DNA of 64,000 bases from Sphaerisporangium sp. TRM90804 (lineage in GTDB: Bacteria > Actinomycetota > Actinomycetes > Streptosporangiales > Streptosporangiaceae): contig NZ_JARWAC010000009.1 in the NCBI RefSeq assembly GCF_029846175.1, forward strand, positions 1-64,000. The letters are read 5' to 3'. Under the pieces are notes generated by a model. The model saw nothing but the letters and a program-made list of their open reading frames with translations, ran no database searches and was not told the DNA's origin. Positions within the stretch are counted from its first letter, which is position 1. The number at the start of each line of letters is the position of its first letter. This document shows, piece by piece, positions 24,814 to 32,556 of the stretch. A program made the translations under genes and the position numbers.

Positions 24814-26454
24814 ATGACGCAGCTCAAGCATCGCGTCCCGGTGAAACTCCGGCACAACTGGAGGCTGGTCGCGCTGTGCGCGGCGTTCCTGGCCGTGTGC
24901 TGGGGTGTGCTCGGCAGCGGGATGATCCGCCCGTACGTCACCACCTCCAAGGCTGCCGAGGCCCGGACCGTCGTCGCGAACCTGACCGGCACCAAGGACC
25001 TGTTCGACACCTCCGTGGCGCACGAGGTGAGGCTCACCTTCACCGACGCCGCCTATGAGGACATGCTGAGCGAGTACTTCAAGGACGGCGAGAAGAAGTA
25101 CCTCGAAGCCGACCTGACCATCGACGGCGTCCGGGTCCCCAGCGTGGGTGTCCGGCTCAAGGGCAACTCGACCCTGGCCGGGCTGACCTGGAAGGGACAG
25201 TCCAGACGCGGCGTGCCCGGCGGCGGACAGCGGCGCGGAGGCCCGCCCGAGGGCTTCCAGCCACCCGAGGGGTTTCAACCACCCGAGGGGTTTCAACCAC
25301 CCGAGGGGTTCCAGCCGCCGGAGGGGTTCCAGCCACCCGAGGGCGTCCGGCCGCCGGGCGACGGTGCGCCGCCGATCCCGCCGGGCGGCGGCGAGCGGCC
25401 CAGGGGCGGCGGGTTCGGCGCGTCCCTGAAGGGCGAGGAGCCGGAGAACCTGCCGTGGCTGATCAGCTTCGACGAGTTCGTGGAGGGCCGCCGCTACCAG
25501 GGGCACAGCCAGGTGGCGGTACGACCGGCCGCGATGGGCTCGACGACGATGCTGAACGAGGCACTGGGCATCGCGCTGGTCGGCGCCTCCGGGGAGCCCA
25601 CCCAGCGCGCGGCCCACAGCGCCTTCACCGTCAACGGCCGCACCTCCAAGCCGCGCCTGCTCGTGGAGTACCTCGACGAGGGCTACGCCGAAGGCCTCGG
25701 CGAAGGCGTGCTGTACAAGTCGCTGGCCAGCGGCTCCTTCACCTACAAGGGCGAGGACCAGACCGGCTACACCGCCGACTTCAAGCAGGTCAACAAGGTC
25801 GGCGGCCAGGATCTGCAGCCCGTCATCGACCTGGTCAAATGGGTGAACCAGGCCTCGGACCGCGAATTCGCCGAGGGCCTGGGCCAACGTCTGGACGTCG
25901 AGTCGTTCGCCCGTTACCTGGTCCTGCAGAACCTCATGGTCAACTTCGACGACATGGCCGGGCCCGGACGCAACTACTACCTCTGGTACGACCTGGACGC
26001 CAAGAAGTTCAAGGTCATCACCTGGGACCTCAACTTCGCCTTCAGCGGTGACGCCGAGATCGGTGCGGACGACACGGCCACCATGGGCTTCGGCCGGGGA
26101 GGCCCCCAGCAAGGCCGGCAGGACCGGCCGGCCGGAGGCCTCACCCCGCCCGAGGGCGACGTGCAAGGGCGTCCCGAAGGCGGCGCCATGGGGCGCCTGG
26201 GCCATCCTCTGAAGGAGAGGTTCCTCGAGAACGCCGCCTTCAAGCGGGTCTACCAGGAGCAGTACCGCGCGCTGTACGCCAGGCTGCTCGGCTCCGGCAC
26301 CGCGTCCGGCCTGATCGACGCGCTCACCACCTCATACAAGCTGAACGAGAACGCCGACACCGCCAAGGCCGACGCCGAGGCGCAGGCCCTGCGCACGTTC
26401 CTGGGAACCCGCACTCAGGCACTGCGTTCCGACAAGGTGATCAGCGGCGGGTAG
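24814..26454 (+). CDS. CotH-like protein kinase family protein, secreted/anchored
   Basis: This 546-aa protein has an N-terminal membrane anchor or signal (LVALCAAFLAVCWGVLGSGM, about 17-38). The CotH fold follows: LTFTDAAYEDMLSEYFKDGEKKYLEADLTIDG, VGVRLKGNST, then PWLISFDEFVEGRRYQGHSQVAV, YLDEGYAEGLGEGVLYKS, YLVLQNLMVNFDDM and the metal-site segment KVITWDLNFAF. CotH proteins are atypical kinases that phosphorylate surface or spore-coat proteins. A (PPEGFQ)n insert occurs at about 143-183 and a Gly/Gln-rich insert near 430-460. It is the last gene of the VTC operon. Confidence 0.87.
   Translation: MTQLKHRVPVKLRHNWRLVALCAAFLAVCWGVLGSGMIRPYVTTSKAAEARTVVANLTGTKDLFDTSVAHEVRLTFTDAAYEDMLSEYFKDGEKKYLEADLTIDGVRVPSVGVRLKGNSTLAGLTWKGQSRRGVPGGGQRRGGPPEGFQPPEGFQPPEGFQPPEGFQPPEGFQPPEGVRPPGDGAPPIPPGGGERPRGGGFGASLKGEEPENLPWLISFDEFVEGRRYQGHSQVAVRPAAMGSTTMLNEALGIALVGASGEPTQRAAHSAFTVNGRTSKPRLLVEYLDEGYAEGLGEGVLYKSLASGSFTYKGEDQTGYTADFKQVNKVGGQDLQPVIDLVKWVNQASDREFAEGLGQRLDVESFARYLVLQNLMVNFDDMAGPGRNYYLWYDLDAKKFKVITWDLNFAFSGDAEIGADDTATMGFGRGGPQQGRQDRPAGGLTPPEGDVQGRPEGGAMGRLGHPLKERFLENAAFKRVYQEQYRALYARLLGSGTASGLIDALTTSYKLNENADTAKADAEAQALRTFLGTRTQALRSDKVISGG
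25245..25350 (+). repeat. 18-bp tandem repeats encoding PPEGFQ
   Basis: Five to six consecutive 18-bp units (consensus CCACCCGAGGGGTTTCAA with synonymous changes) encode PPEGFQ repeats inside the CotH-like protein. Two central units are nearly identical at DNA level, so copy number probably varies. Confidence 0.85.
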
Positions 26455-26494
26455 CCTCCCCGCGGTCTCTTGTGTGACCCCGCACCAGGGGCCG

Positions 26495-26940
26495 CTACGC
26501 CGGTGCCCGTCCCGAGGCCGCCAGCCGGTCGGCGAGCGCGACGACACGCTCGCGCAGCTCGTCGGGGCGTTCGATGACGAACGGCAGGTCGAGCGCGGCG
26601 AGCACGGCGGGCAACCAGTCGAGACTCTCGGCCCGGATCTCCACGGACCGCCAGCCCTCGTCCGCGCCCTCTCGCACCTGGGCGATGGCGGCCGGCAGTC
26701 GTGTGCGGATCTGCTCGACGGTTCCCCGTATCCGCAACGTCACCGCGTGCCGATACGGCGCCTGCGCCATCGAGGTGAGAAGGGACCGCGCGGGATCGCT
26801 TCCGGCGGGCGGCGGCTCGAACGAGCCGGGCAGCGTTCTGGCGTCCGCGATGCGGTCGAGCCGGAAGGTGCGATCCTCGCCGGCCTGCGGATCGGCTCCG
26901 GTGACGTACCACCGGCCGGCATGGTTGACCAGCCCGGACG
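26495..26940 (-). pseudogene. WYL-domain regulator, 5'-truncated
   Basis: The frame encodes only the C-terminal half of a YafY-type WYL regulator: SGLVNHAGRWYVTGADPQAGEDRTFRLDRI, then the WCX-like domain (SVEIRAESLDWLPAVLAALDLPFVIERPDELRERV). Full proteins are about 320 aa and begin with a helix-turn-helix, which is missing. Homology stops at about 26936, exactly where the neighbouring glyoxalase-like gene on the other strand also loses its 5' part. An in-frame ATG at 26968 exists but is not expected to give a functional regulator. Confidence 0.7.
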
Positions 26941-26946
26941 GGTACC

Positions 26947-27195
26947 CGCACGGTCGCGCTGTTCGCACCCGGCTCGGCCCGCCCGGCCCGCAACCACGCC
27001 GTGATCGTCGAGTTTCTCGTGGAGGACGTGGACACCCTCTACGAGAAGCTGAAGAGCGTGGTGGAGGACTTCGTGAACGAGCCCACGACCATGCCCTGGG
27101 GCAACCGGGCCCTGCTCTTCCGCGATCCCGACGGCAACATGGTCAACTTCTTCACCCCGGTGACCCCCGAAGCGATCGAGAGGTTCAGCCGCTGA
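26947..27195 (+). pseudogene. VOC/glyoxalase-like gene, 5'-truncated
   Basis: The readable part (about 82 residues from 26947) is the C-terminal half of a vicinal-oxygen-chelate protein: TVALFAPGSARPARNHAVIVEFLVEDVDTLYEKL, then ALLFRDPDGNMVNFFTPVT. The N-terminal beta-alpha-beta unit and the start are absent; GTG 27001 could start only a 64-aa fragment. It abuts the equally truncated WYL gene, which suggests one deletion removed both 5' ends and the promoter between them. Confidence 0.7.
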
Positions 27196-27236
27196 TCAGG
27201 CCGGCGGAATGGCGAGCTCAGCGGCCGGCCGCACGG

Positions 27237-27734
27237 TCAGCCGACCACTTTGGCGATGAAGGCGGTCAGGTTGAGCCGGGTGCGGGCGATCTTCTCGGGC
27301 ACGGTGAGGGTCTCGTCGAAATCCCCGCCCGCCGTCTGCCTCTTGCCCCGGGTGTAGAGGGAGCAGGCCAGGTCGGTGCACAGGTACTGGCCGACCGTGT
27401 TGCCCTGGCGCCCCGCCTCGCCGGTGCGCCGCGCGCTCATCAGCGCCACGCCGCCGCTGGTGCGGGTGGTCAGGCACAGCGAGCACATGCTGCGGGAGGT
27501 GAAGCCTCGCGCGGCCCCCGGGGCCGCGCGCAGGGCGATGCCGACGAGGCCGCCGTCGTCGCGTTCGGCGACCAGGTAGCCGCGTTCGGGCGCGCCCGGA
27601 TCTCGCCAGCCGAGGAAGTCGAGGTCGTCCCAGGGCTGCTCTTCGAGATCCCTGGGGACGCCCAGGCGCTTGGCCTCGCCCTTGGAACAGTTGACGAACG
27701 AGTCGCGGATGTCGCTCTCGGTGATGGGTCTCAT
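27237..27734 (-). CDS. FBP domain protein (EF-G-binding-type zinc finger)
   Basis: This 165-aa protein has the FBP C-terminal treble-clef pattern: two cysteine pairs in TSRSMCSLCLTTRTSGGVALMSARR and VGQYLCTDLACSLYTRG, preceded by GYLVAERDDGGLVGIALRA. In FusB-type proteins this finger binds elongation factor G; actinobacterial homologues are uncharacterised. It is divergent from a TetR gene with a perfect palindrome between. ATG 27734 is chosen because the family starts there (MRPITE). Confidence 0.8.
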   Translation of the reverse strand: MRPITESDIRDSFVNCSKGEAKRLGVPRDLEEQPWDDLDFLGWRDPGAPERGYLVAERDDGGLVGIALRAAPGAARGFTSRSMCSLCLTTRTSGGVALMSARRTGEAGRQGNTVGQYLCTDLACSLYTRGKRQTAGGDFDETLTVPEKIARTRLNLTAFIAKVVG

Positions 27735-27753
27735 GTCGGGCGAGGTTAGCTTT

Positions 27754-27768
27754 CCTAATATGATTAGG
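27754..27768. promoter_or_regulatory. palindromic TetR operator
   Basis: CCTAAT-ATG-ATTAGG is a perfect 15-bp palindrome in an AT-rich divergent region. A further half-site GTTAGG occurs at 27784-27789 close to the TetR start. It probably controls both the FBP-domain gene and the TetR gene. Confidence 0.6.
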
Positions 27769-27797
27769 CAAATGCTTAATTCAGTTAGGGAGGTCCC

Positions 27798-28373
27798 ATG
27801 GCGCGAGCGGGCATCACCAGTGAAAGCCTCACGCGGGCGGCGGCGGAGCTGGCCGACGAGATCGGCTTCGAGCGGCTGACCGGCTCGGCGGTGGCGCGCA
27901 GGCTCGGCGTCAAGGACCCGAGCCTGTACGCGCACATCCGCAACGCCCGCGAGCTGAAGGTGCGGGTGGCCCTGCTCGCCCTGGAGGAGCTGGCCGACGC
28001 GGCCGCCGCTGCGCTGGCCGGGCGCTCGGGCAAGGACGCGCTGGTGGCGCTGGCCGGCGTCTACCGCGACTACGCCGCCAAGCACCCGGGCCGGTACACC
28101 GCCTGCCGGTTCGAGCTGGACGCGCAGACCGCCGCCGGCAGCGCGGGGCCCCGGCACACGGAGATGATGCGGGCGCTGCTGCGCGGCTACGACCTGCCCG
28201 AGCCCGACCAGACCGACGCGGTGCGCTTCCTGGGCGCCGCCTTCCACGGCTACGTGAGCCTGGAGCTGGCGGGCGGCTTCCGCCACACCCCGCGCGACGC
28301 CGACGCCTCCTGGGCCTGGGCCCTGGACACCCTCGACTTCGCGCTCAGGAACCATCCGTCCAGACCGTCATGA
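27798..28373 (+). CDS. TetR-family regulator (TetR_C_33/WHG type)
   Basis: This 191-aa regulator has helix-turn-helix VARRLGVKDPSLYAHIRNARELKVRV (about 33-58) and a C-terminal domain with GVYRDYAAKHPGRYTACRFE and FLGAAFHGYVSLELAGGF, typical of the WHG group. GGGAGGT lies upstream of the ATG. It is divergent from the FBP-domain gene. Confidence 0.88.
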   Translation: MARAGITSESLTRAAAELADEIGFERLTGSAVARRLGVKDPSLYAHIRNARELKVRVALLALEELADAAAAALAGRSGKDALVALAGVYRDYAAKHPGRYTACRFELDAQTAAGSAGPRHTEMMRALLRGYDLPEPDQTDAVRFLGAAFHGYVSLELAGGFRHTPRDADASWAWALDTLDFALRNHPSRPS

Positions 28374-28421
28374 CCGGCGGGCGCCGGCCGTGAGGTCCGA
28401 GGGTGCGTGGTGACGGCCGCG

Positions 28422-28877
28422 TCATCCGGCCGCGGGGACGGGCCGCCTGTGGCCCGCGGGCTCGGGGGCGGCGGGCCGCCAGGCGTACCAGCCGCGGCAC
28501 AGCACGTAGGCGACCCCGACGGTCACCACGAGGGCGAGGTCGATGAGGCCGGTCGTCAGCGCCTCGGGCACGTGGCTGATCATGAAGGCGAACACGGTGA
28601 CCGCGATCTTCTGCAGGAGCACGAGCTCCCACACTCCCCGGTGCCGGCGCGGTTCGGCGGCGAGCAGGGCCAGCAGTCCCGCGAAGACGAGATAGGCGAA
28701 CGTCCGCCACCCCTCCGACATCAGGCGGTCGTCGGGCATGCCGGGCGTCTTCATGACCCCGTCCACGAACGCGACGAGGGTCGCGATCGCGGCGAAGACC
28801 ATCAGCCCGCGCCCGATCCGTTCCGCCCGGGGGGCGGGGGCGTCGTCGGTGACGGGCACTCCGGTTCGAACTGTCAT
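28422..28877 (-). CDS. four-helix membrane protein of unknown function
   Basis: This 151-aa protein has four predicted transmembrane helices (GLMVFAAIATLVAFVDGVM, FAYLVFAGLLALLAA, KIAVTVFAFMISHV, LVVTVGVAYVLCRGWYAW). GAGGAG sits 7 nt before the ATG at 28877, which is chosen over the longer open frame. A sigma70-like promoter (TTGCAC, 17 nt, TAGAGT) lies upstream. I do not recognise the family; the helix layout is reminiscent of small DoxX-like proteins, without proof. Confidence 0.65.
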   Translation of the reverse strand: MTVRTGVPVTDDAPAPRAERIGRGLMVFAAIATLVAFVDGVMKTPGMPDDRLMSEGWRTFAYLVFAGLLALLAAEPRRHRGVWELVLLQKIAVTVFAFMISHVPEALTTGLIDLALVVTVGVAYVLCRGWYAWRPAAPEPAGHRRPVPAAG

Positions 28878-28969
28878 GAGAACTCCTCTGTCGGGGCGCT
28901 CCGGGTGAGCGTCGTACGCAAGCGATGTCCGCTGGGAGGGACGTGGATCAGATTGCGTTATTGACCGTA

Positions 28970-28998
28970 ACTCTAGCGTCTCTATGTAGCGGGTGCAA
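28970..28998 (-). promoter_or_regulatory. sigma70-type promoter for the 28877 membrane gene
   Basis: On the minus strand, TTGCAC (28998-28993) and TAGAGT (28975-28970) are separated by exactly 17 nt. This fits a housekeeping promoter about 90 nt upstream of the ATG. Confidence 0.5.
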
Positions 28999-29031
28999 TT
29001 GACACTCACGCCGGACGCGGTGGCCCCTGCT

Positions 29032-30072
29032 CTATACGAGCTTCTTGTCCATGAGGCTTCGCGCGGCGTCGACGAGGGAGTCCCGGGCCGGACGGGTGCG
29101 CCAGCCGAGCAGCGTTTCGGCCTTACGGGCGCTGACGTTCGAGCGGACGCCCAGGCCGGGGGCGAGTTGGGCCAGTTCGGCGTTGAAGCGGGCGCCGAGG
29201 CGCACCGCCCAATCGGGGGCGGTGCGGCGCGGGGTCCTGGCGGCGGCCGGGCCCAGGGCGTCGCGCAGGGTCTGGGCCATGTCGGAGATCCACAGGAACT
29301 CCCCCGCCGCCAGGAACCGCTGACCGGCGGCCTCGGGCCGGGTCATGGCCAGGACGTGCAGGTCGGCGAGGTCGCGGACGTCGACGACGCTGTACCCCAA
29401 GCGCGGCGCCAACGGCATCCTGCCGCGCAGCATGAGGCCGGGGAGGTCGACCGAGGCGGAGTAGTCGGCGCCCAGGACCGGGCCCTGGATGAGGGTGGGC
29501 AGCACCGTGACCAGCTCCATCCGGTCGCCGGACCCCTGGACCAGGCGCCAGGCGTCCCGCTCGGCGAGCGTCTTGGCGCGCGGGTAGTCGTGGAGGGGCC
29601 CTTCGGGCACCTCCGTCCAGACGGTCTCGTCGGCGAGCGCCTCCTTGTCCTTCGGGACCGCGGCCGCCGCCGAGGAGGTGATCACCACGCGGCGCACCCC
29701 GCCGGCCAGGGACGCCTCAAGCACCCGGCGGGTGCCCTCACGCGCCGGCGTGACGACGTCCTGGCCGCGGTACTCCCCGGTCCGCATCGGCGAGGCGACG
29801 TGCAGCACGTGGTCGGCGCCCGTGACCGCGGCCTTCCATCCCGCGTCCCGCAGAAGGTCGGCCTCGTGGAAGGAGAGCCGGGCCTGGGCCTCCGGGGAGA
29901 CCAGGGGCGCGAGCATGGCCCGGACGTCGTTCTCGCGCGAGAGCCGGCGCACGGTCGTGCGCACCCGGTGACCCCGGCCCAGCAGCTTCGCGATCACCCA
30001 GCTCCCGACGAACCCGCTGCCCCCGGTGACCAGGACCGTCGTCGCGGACGCCTCTGCCGTCGTGTCTTCCAT
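29032..30072 (-). CDS. extended SDR (dihydroflavonol-4-reductase-like NAD(P) reductase)
   Basis: This 346-aa Rossmann enzyme has TGGSGFVGSWV at 16-26 and the catalytic YPRAK motif (Tyr163, Lys167). The sequence HVASPM near 91-96 and ITSSAAAAVP near 131-140 are typical of dihydroflavonol/anthocyanidin-type reductases. Such bacterial proteins reduce small carbonyls; the substrate is unknown. It is divergent from a TetR regulator, and a CCACT/AGTGG dyad lies between. Confidence 0.88.
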   Translation of the reverse strand: MEDTTAEASATTVLVTGGSGFVGSWVIAKLLGRGHRVRTTVRRLSRENDVRAMLAPLVSPEAQARLSFHEADLLRDAGWKAAVTGADHVLHVASPMRTGEYRGQDVVTPAREGTRRVLEASLAGGVRRVVITSSAAAAVPKDKEALADETVWTEVPEGPLHDYPRAKTLAERDAWRLVQGSGDRMELVTVLPTLIQGPVLGADYSASVDLPGLMLRGRMPLAPRLGYSVVDVRDLADLHVLAMTRPEAAGQRFLAAGEFLWISDMAQTLRDALGPAAARTPRRTAPDWAVRLGARFNAELAQLAPGLGVRSNVSARKAETLLGWRTRPARDSLVDAARSLMDKKLV

Positions 30073-30153
30073 CGTCGTCTCCGTCTCCGCCCCCTCCTGG
30101 CGCGCGAGGGCAGGCGCGGTGGCGCTCGTCTTCCACGGGCTCCAGCCAGGCCA

Positions 30154-30215
30154 CCACTATAAGCACAAGTGGATAGATAATCCGAATGGACCAGTCATCC
30201 GATCGCGGGTAGGGT
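30154..30215. promoter_or_regulatory. operator dyad and leaderless TetR promoter
   Basis: CCACT (30154-30158) and AGTGG (30168-30172) form a dyad in the SDR/TetR divergent region. For the TetR gene, TGGACC (30187-30192), 17 nt and TAGGGT (30210-30215) place the transcription start at the GTG at 30222, a leaderless mRNA. Confidence 0.5.
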
Positions 30216-30221
30216 CGGCGT

Positions 30222-30836
30222 GTGAACGACCCGGCGCCCCCTGAGGCGACCCCTCCCGTGCTGCGCAAGGACGCCGCGCGCAACCGGCGCCGCATCATGG
30301 ACGCCGCCAGGGCCCTGGCGCGCGAGGGCAGGCCGGTGCAGCTCAACGCGGTCGCGCAGGCCGCCGACGTCGGCGTGGGCACCGTCTACCGGCACTTCCC
30401 CACCCCCGAGGTGCTGCTGGAGGCCCTGGCCGCCGACCGGTTCGAGGCCCTGACCGGCCAGGCGAAGCGGGCCGGCGACATGCCGGACGCCGCCCTGGCG
30501 CTGCGCGCGTTCCTGAGGGAGGCGCTGGCCGCCTACCTGCAGGACGACGCGTTCGCGGCGGCGGCCGTCGACCCCCGGCCCGCCACACCCCAGACCCGGC
30601 GGCTCCGGCACCGCCTGCTGGAGGAGACCGGCGCCCTGCTGTCGCGGGCCGCCTCGGCGGACGGGCTGCGGCCCGCGCTCGGCCCCGGCGACATGATGCT
30701 CCTGCTCTGCGGGGTCGGCTACGCCGTCCGCCACGCCCCCGACCGCGACGACCCCGGCCTGCCGGAGCGCTACCTGGACGCGCTGCTGGACGGCGCGCTC
30801 GCGCCCCGGCCCCCGGCCGAGCCGCCGCGCCCCTGA
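30222..30836 (+). CDS. TetR-family regulator
   Basis: This 204-aa regulator has an N-terminal helix-turn-helix (RNRRRIMDAARALARE, VAQAADVGVGTVYRHFPTPEVLLEAL) and a typical C-terminal domain. The GTG start coincides with the predicted transcription start. It is divergent from the SDR reductase and probably represses it. Confidence 0.88.
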   Translation: MNDPAPPEATPPVLRKDAARNRRRIMDAARALAREGRPVQLNAVAQAADVGVGTVYRHFPTPEVLLEALAADRFEALTGQAKRAGDMPDAALALRAFLREALAAYLQDDAFAAAAVDPRPATPQTRRLRHRLLEETGALLSRAASADGLRPALGPGDMMLLLCGVGYAVRHAPDRDDPGLPERYLDALLDGALAPRPPAEPPRP

Positions 30837-30866
30837 CCCGCGCCGGTCGCGCGCGGGCCGCACCGC

Positions 30867-31187
30867 TCACCGGCGGAACGGCTCCACCGAGACGACGGCC
30901 GGCACGGGGATCGGGCCATAGACGTGCGGGAACGCCTCCGCGGCGCCCGGCGGCACCTCCAGCGCCACCGGTGAGCCGAGCAGCCCTTCGTCCACCGTCA
31001 GGACGACCAGCGGCTCGGCCACGTCGGCGTAGTACCGCTCGGCGACCCCGCGAAGCTGGGCCAGGTCGGAGCAGGCGTGGATGAAGCCCTCCTGCTCCAG
31101 GGTGCGCCCGATGGTCGAGACGCGGTACTCGCCGCCCGCCTGGGCGGCCTCCCAGTCGCCGGCCAGCGCCAGATGAAGGATCGTCAC
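30867..31187 (-). CDS. DUF952 protein
   Basis: This 106-aa protein matches DUF952: start TILHLALAGDWEAAQAGGEYRVSTIGRTLEQEGFIHACS, then VLTVDEGLL and a C-terminal FPHVYGPIPVPAVVSVEPF. The family resembles glutathione-S-transferase-like or ADP-ribosylation-type folds but has no firm function. GTG 31187 is chosen because the family begins at TILHL; an upstream ATG at 31226 is possible. It converges with the TetR gene. Confidence 0.8.
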   Translation of the reverse strand: MTILHLALAGDWEAAQAGGEYRVSTIGRTLEQEGFIHACSDLAQLRGVAERYYADVAEPLVVLTVDEGLLGSPVALEVPPGAAEAFPHVYGPIPVPAVVSVEPFRR

Positions 31188-31281
31188 CGGCCCAGCGTAG
31201 ATCACCGCCGCCTCCGGCCCCCGCACGCGGCCGGGCGCCGGGCGAGGGAGGTCCTTGATCGGCGGTGGTTAGGCTGTCCTC

Positions 31282-31397
31282 GACCCCGTCCCCACCGGCC
31301 CGGCCCCTGCGGCCGGCGAGCGTCTTGATAGCGGGCGCCCGAGCTGGGCACAACGGGGTGGGCGGCCCCGGAAGGATCGCCGGCAGCGCCGGGGTGA
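31282..31397 (+). ncRNA. structured 5' leader of terC (possible cis-regulatory RNA)
   Basis: ACCCCGT (31283-31289) can pair with ACGGGGT (31353-31359), enclosing two small stems, CGGCC/GGCCG (31301-31315) and CGGG/CCCG (31332-31341), in a three-way-junction shape. A separate hairpin CCCCGG/CCGGGG (31366-31394) follows about 30 nt before the start. TerC genes are often under manganese yybP-ykoY riboswitches, but I do not see that motif's conserved loops, so the class is unknown. Confidence 0.3.
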
Positions 31398-31425
31398 CCC
31401 GGCGCACAACCGCAACGGAGGACCG

Positions 31426-32451
31426 GTGCTCGACATCAGCCCACTGACCTGGAGCCTCACCATCGGGCTGATCATCGCCCTGCTCGCGGCCGACCTGGTG
31501 GCGGCGGCCCTTCGCCCGCACCGGGTGGGGTTCGGCGAGGCGACCGCCTGGTCGGTGTTCTACATCCTGACGGCCGTCGGCTTCGGCGTCTGGTTCGCCT
31601 GGCAGCACGGGAGCGTGTACGGCACCGAGTACTTCGCGGGCTACATCGTCGAGAAGAGCCTCTCGGTCGACAACCTCTTCGTCTTCGTCATCATCATGAC
31701 CACCTTCGCCGTGCCGGAGGAGCACCAGCACAAGGTGCTGACCTTCGGCATCGTGCTCGCCCTGGCCATGCGGGCCGTCTTCATCGCACTCGGCGCCACC
31801 CTGCTGGCGATGTTCTCCTTCATGTTCCTGGCGTTCGGCCTGCTGCTGATCTACACGGCCGTGCAGCTGTTCCGGCACCGCGACGAGGACCCCGACGTCG
31901 AGGACAACGTCGTGGTCAGGACCGCCCGCCGCCTGCTGCCGATCACCGACGACTACGCCGGCGGCGGGCTCACCACCCGCGTCGACGGCCGGCGGATGGT
32001 GACCCCGCTGTTCATCGTTCTGCTGGCCATCGGCAGCATCGACCTGCTGTTCGCGCTCGACTCCATCCCGGCGGTGTTCGGCGTCACCGAGGAGCCCTAC
32101 ATCGTGTTCACCGCCAACGCGTTCGCGCTGCTCGGCCTGCGCGCGCTGTTCTTCCTGGTGAAGGGCCTGCTGGACCGGCTGGTGTACCTGTCCACCGGGC
32201 TGTCGCTGATCCTGGCGTTCATCGGCGTCAAGCTGATCCTGCACTGGGCCCACGTCGACCTGGACGAACGCGTCCCGGAGATCTCCACCCCGGTCAGCCT
32301 CACGGTGATCATCGGCGTGCTCGTCGTCGTCACCGTGGCCAGCCTGATCAAGACCCGGCGCGACCCCTCGGCCAAGGCCCACCCCGGCTCGCTGCGCGCC
32401 CACCGCGCCACGTCCGCCCTGCCCGACCCCGATCACCCCACCGGCCGGTGA
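31426..32451 (+). CDS. TerC-family membrane protein
   Basis: This 341-aa protein has about nine transmembrane helices. TerC hallmarks are EYFAGYIVEKSLSVDNLFVFVIIMTTF, RAVFIALGATLL and the second acidic motif IGSIDLLFALDSIPAVFGVT. TerC proteins are linked to Mn2+ export and metal loading of secreted proteins, and to tellurite resistance. The GTG at 31426 has GGAGG 5 nt upstream. It is followed by the thrS2 attenuator region; no terminator is obvious in between. Confidence 0.93.
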   Translation: MLDISPLTWSLTIGLIIALLAADLVAAALRPHRVGFGEATAWSVFYILTAVGFGVWFAWQHGSVYGTEYFAGYIVEKSLSVDNLFVFVIIMTTFAVPEEHQHKVLTFGIVLALAMRAVFIALGATLLAMFSFMFLAFGLLLIYTAVQLFRHRDEDPDVEDNVVVRTARRLLPITDDYAGGGLTTRVDGRRMVTPLFIVLLAIGSIDLLFALDSIPAVFGVTEEPYIVFTANAFALLGLRALFFLVKGLLDRLVYLSTGLSLILAFIGVKLILHWAHVDLDERVPEISTPVSLTVIIGVLVVVTVASLIKTRRDPSAKAHPGSLRAHRATSALPDPDHPTGR

Positions 32452-32492
32452 GCCGCCCGGGAAACCGGTACCCGCCGCCGTGGGCGCGGTGC

Positions 32493-32498
32493 TAGCGT
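32493..32498 (+). promoter_or_regulatory. -10 element for the Thr leader peptide (leaderless)
   Basis: TAGCGT at 32493-32498 ends 7 nt before the leader ATG at 32506, so transcription would begin at or next to the initiation codon. The -35 region (about 32470-32475) is weak. No Shine-Dalgarno precedes the ATG. Confidence 0.45.
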
Positions 32499-32505
32499 TT
32501 TGGCC

Positions 32506-32556
32506 ATGAAGCGCGCCATGAGCACGACGACGCCGGAGAGTGTCCCGGCGCGCTGA
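32506..32556 (+). CDS. threonine-rich leader peptide of an attenuator
   Basis: This is a 16-codon ORF, MKRAMSTTTPESVPAR, with three consecutive ACG threonine codons at 32524-32532. It is followed by a perfect terminator-like hairpin and then by a threonyl-tRNA synthetase gene. The second ATG at 32518 is an alternative start and keeps the Thr run. Shortage of charged tRNA-Thr would stall the ribosome on the ACG codons. The arrangement is that of classical ribosome-mediated attenuation, here in front of a synthetase gene. Confidence 0.75.
   Translation: MKRAMSTTTPESVPAR

Noticed and set aside
31262-31425. yybP-ykoY manganese riboswitch before terC
   Set aside because: The conserved loop sequences of that class were not found; only a generic structured leader can be supported.
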